From: Bacillota bacterium
Lineage (GTDB): Bacteria > Bacillota > Clostridia > Christensenellales > CAG-138
NCBI GenBank assembly: GCA_023455425.1
Contig: JAEYCM010000025.1
Location: 1 to 61,374, forward strand
Direction of reading: 5' to 3'
Length of the DNA stretch: 61,374 bases
In this document: piece after piece, positions 59,652-61,374 of the stretch
Position numbering within the stretch: the stretch's first letter is position 1
Layout of the letters: each line of letters opens with the position of its first letter
Program-made: the position numbers and the translations under genes
Notes under the pieces: model-generated
Databases searched by the model: none
What the model was told of the DNA's origin: nothing
What the model saw: only the letters and a program-made list of their open reading frames with translations

Positions 59652-61374
59652 ATGAGGAACAGGAAACCGATAGCAATCCTTGCGGTTGTCATGGCATGGC
59701 TTTTGTTTGCAAGTACGGCGTTGGCTGTAGTTACCATAGAAGCGGATGCTGTGTATGCAAACGGTCACGCTATTACGGTTGTGAAGGATGAAGCATCCGG
59801 CGATACGCGCGTGACTTCGGATGATGCGGAAGCCGGATTGGCTGGCAATACCACCAATATTGCCGGGCGCGACATCTACGGCGGCAAAAACGGCGAGGAT
59901 ATGACCGGCAATACCAACGTGACCATCGGTGAAGGAGCAGTCGTAGGAGATGTTTACGGTGGCGGCAAAAACGGCGACGTAACCGGCAACACCAGCGTAA
60001 CCATTGATGGCGGCACCACCGGGAATGTCTACGGCGGCGGCCATGATACCGGAAACGGCGGCGACGATGCCAACGTTACCGGCAGCACTAACGTGACCAT
60101 CAAGGATGGCGCGACGGTAACCGGCGACGTCTACGGTGGCGGCCATGCCGAGGGCGGCGACGCCAGCAGCAGCAATTCCGGCAGCGCCGCGCGGGCCAAC
60201 GTGGGTACGGGCTCGAGTGGTGATAGAGGTACAAACGTCACCATAGAAGGCGGCACGGTTGCCGGCAATGTATATGGCGGCGGCAACGCTGAGGGCGGCA
60301 ATGGCCGCGGCGACCGAGACGGCGGAAACGCAACCGCCAACGTGACCAATGGAGGGACGGATATTGACGTCACTAACGGCGACGTGACCGGCGGCGTCTA
60401 CGGCGGCGGCAGGGCGCAAGGCGGCAGTGACGCTACGGGCTGGAATAACGACGGCGAAGGCGGCAGCGCCACGGCCACGGTAAACGGCGGTACGGATATC
60501 GCCCTGAGCGGCGGCGAGGTTGGCGCTGCCAACACCGATGGAAAAAATGAGGATGGGGACGGCAGTGAGAGCACCTCGGTATCGGGTGACAAAAAAGTTT
60601 CCATCGACGGCAACGCGCTCATTGAATCTGAAAAGGTCTATACCAGCGGCGATAAAGGAAAAATCTATATCAATAGCCTGATAGGCCTGTTTTACAAGTA
60701 CTCCGCTAAAGATAGGAGTAAGATTGTAATTGCCAGCGGTCTTAAGGACAAAAATAATAAGACATGGACAATAAATGACTTGAACAATAACAAGGATAAG
60801 GATGGCTTCTATTCTTTCAAAAACCTTGGAAATGCGAAATATCGTAAAGTCACTGTTACGTTCAAGTATTACGATCAGGACAAAACCACAGTGGTTGGCA
60901 CCGAAACAAAAATAGTTGGCGTAACCAACTTAACGAACACTCCGGTTATGGTATCTCCCACGCGCACAAGCATAAAGGGAAACCAGTACAATCTGGAAGG
61001 CCTGTCCAAGAGTATCACTTTCCAGAACGGTATGCAGCCTCTGCATGGTGGTGGGGGCGATGACGGCCATAAGGCTTCACCATTGGCATATGAGGTAAGG
61101 ATCGATCCGGTTCCCGCCACCAAGACGGTTACGTACTTCACGTCCTATGAGGACGTGGCGGGCAACGAGCTGAAAGATGATTCGGCTACCGGCACCCTGA
61201 CGCTCACCTATGGCGGTCAGGACCAAACCGCGAGCTATGTATTCGCAGCGATCGACCACTACAACTTCGACGGCGTGTTTGTGGACGGGAGCGCGGCGAC
61301 AACGGTCACGGTGGGCTATGACGATGTGGAAAACGGCGATGTCATCGAATTCGTGGCGAAGTATACGAAGCTTT
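59652..61374 (+). CDS. Secreted repetitive surface protein, 3' end outside window
   Basis: 574 codons are open to the window edge. The N-terminus MRNRKPIAILAVVMAWLLFASTALA is a signal peptide, cleaved probably after ALA. Residues about 60-300 hold imperfect repeats of about 20-45 residues built on NVTI-x-GG-x-V-x-G-x-VYGGG, at least six with VYGGG, rich in Gly, Asn, Thr and Asp. This pattern suggests a beta-solenoid. A less repetitive region follows (about 310-460). Then comes a part like KTVTYFTSYEDVAGNELKDDSATGTLTLTYGG, resembling Big/MucBP-type adhesin modules. AAGGAGG precedes the ATG. Sorting signals, if any, lie outside the window. Confidence 0.8.
   Translation, partial: MRNRKPIAILAVVMAWLLFASTALAVVTIEADAVYANGHAITVVKDEASGDTRVTSDDAEAGLAGNTTNIAGRDIYGGKNGEDMTGNTNVTIGEGAVVGDVYGGGKNGDVTGNTSVTIDGGTTGNVYGGGHDTGNGGDDANVTGSTNVTIKDGATVTGDVYGGGHAEGGDASSSNSGSAARANVGTGSSGDRGTNVTIEGGTVAGNVYGGGNAEGGNGRGDRDGGNATANVTNGGTDIDVTNGDVTGGVYGGGRAQGGSDATGWNNDGEGGSATATVNGGTDIALSGGEVGAANTDGKNEDGDGSESTSVSGDKKVSIDGNALIESEKVYTSGDKGKIYINSLIGLFYKYSAKDRSKIVIASGLKDKNNKTWTINDLNNNKDKDGFYSFKNLGNAKYRKVTVTFKYYDQDKTTVVGTETKIVGVTNLTNTPVMVSPTRTSIKGNQYNLEGLSKSITFQNGMQPLHGGGGDDGHKASPLAYEVRIDPVPATKTVTYFTSYEDVAGNELKDDSATGTLTLTYGGQDQTASYVFAAIDHYNFDGVFVDGSAATTVTVGYDDVENGDVIEFVAKYTKL

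Noticed and set aside
59870..60430. A CRISPR-like or other DNA repeat array
   Set aside because: The repeats are imperfect, in frame and multiples of codons; they encode the VYGGG protein repeats.

Overview
The window looks like chromosome of a GC-rich spore-forming Bacillota, most likely class Clostridia (a Christensenellales-like lineage is my guess, not shown by sequence). Grounds: strong AGGAGG-type ribosome sites, a SpoIIP sporulation protein, the rpmH-rnpA-yidD-yidC-jag block typical of the origin side of Firmicutes chromosomes, mnmG-rsmG-ParB/Noc, desulfoferrodoxin (an anaerobe's superoxide defence), a class F-like sortase, and a glgB-glgC-glgD-glgA glycogen set. No tRNA, rRNA, CRISPR array, prophage or insertion sequence with a transposase was seen.

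Layout. 1-8.4 kb (mostly minus strand): a partial SPFH protein with a degenerate receiver protein, an SDR and an MTA/SAH nucleosidase, the UPF0210 and ACT-domain pair, rRNA/tRNA methyltransferases (rsmI and a TrmN6-like enzyme) and a sortase. 8.4-14.7 kb: a small HTH protein, a short unknown, rarA, a YbhN-type membrane protein, an RlmI-like methyltransferase and a tandem-domain RluA-type pseudouridine synthase. 14.9-21.1 kb (minus): sbcC, sbcD and two tandem DegV proteins. 21.6-24.7 kb (plus): rpmH, rnpA, yidD, yidC and jag. 25-29.3 kb: rarD, murG, a HEAT-methyltransferase fusion and an orphan RmlC-like epimerase. 29.4-33 kb (minus): ParB/Noc, rsmG and mnmG. 33.2-48 kb: a candidate structured RNA, malQ, an AT-rich ECF sigma/anti-sigma pair, spoIIP, a DeoR regulator, yccF, desulfoferrodoxin, then the glycogen genes and an LCP cell-wall ligase. 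48-59.3 kb: a YheO-type regulator with a ygeY-ygeW pair, an EamA exporter, topoisomerase IV (parE, parC), yhbY and purR. 59.6 kb to the end: a secreted, repetitive surface protein cut by the window edge.

Functionally, malQ, glgB, glgC, glgD and glgA form a near-complete glycogen-synthesis and maltodextrin-handling module (no phosphorylase in the window). The rpmH-jag block supplies ribosome, RNase P and membrane-insertion functions. sbcCD, rarA and topoisomerase IV are replication and repair genes.

The most interesting unexplained signal is a dispersed intergenic repeat family, seven copies in 61 kb. Full copies are about 300 bp and are bounded by inverted AAGGTATCG-type ends. They carry an internal hairpin module whose stem sequence changes between copies while pairing is kept, framed by conserved CAGTGAG and GCGAACTG strands that could form a stem with tandem G-A pairs. 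Second is a candidate small RNA before malQ, with a perfect-consensus promoter, a long rod-like fold and a terminator. Third is an unusually hairpin-dense spacer between rpmH and rnpA. Fourth is a set of three 11-bp-phased AAATGAG repeats upstream of the surface-protein gene.
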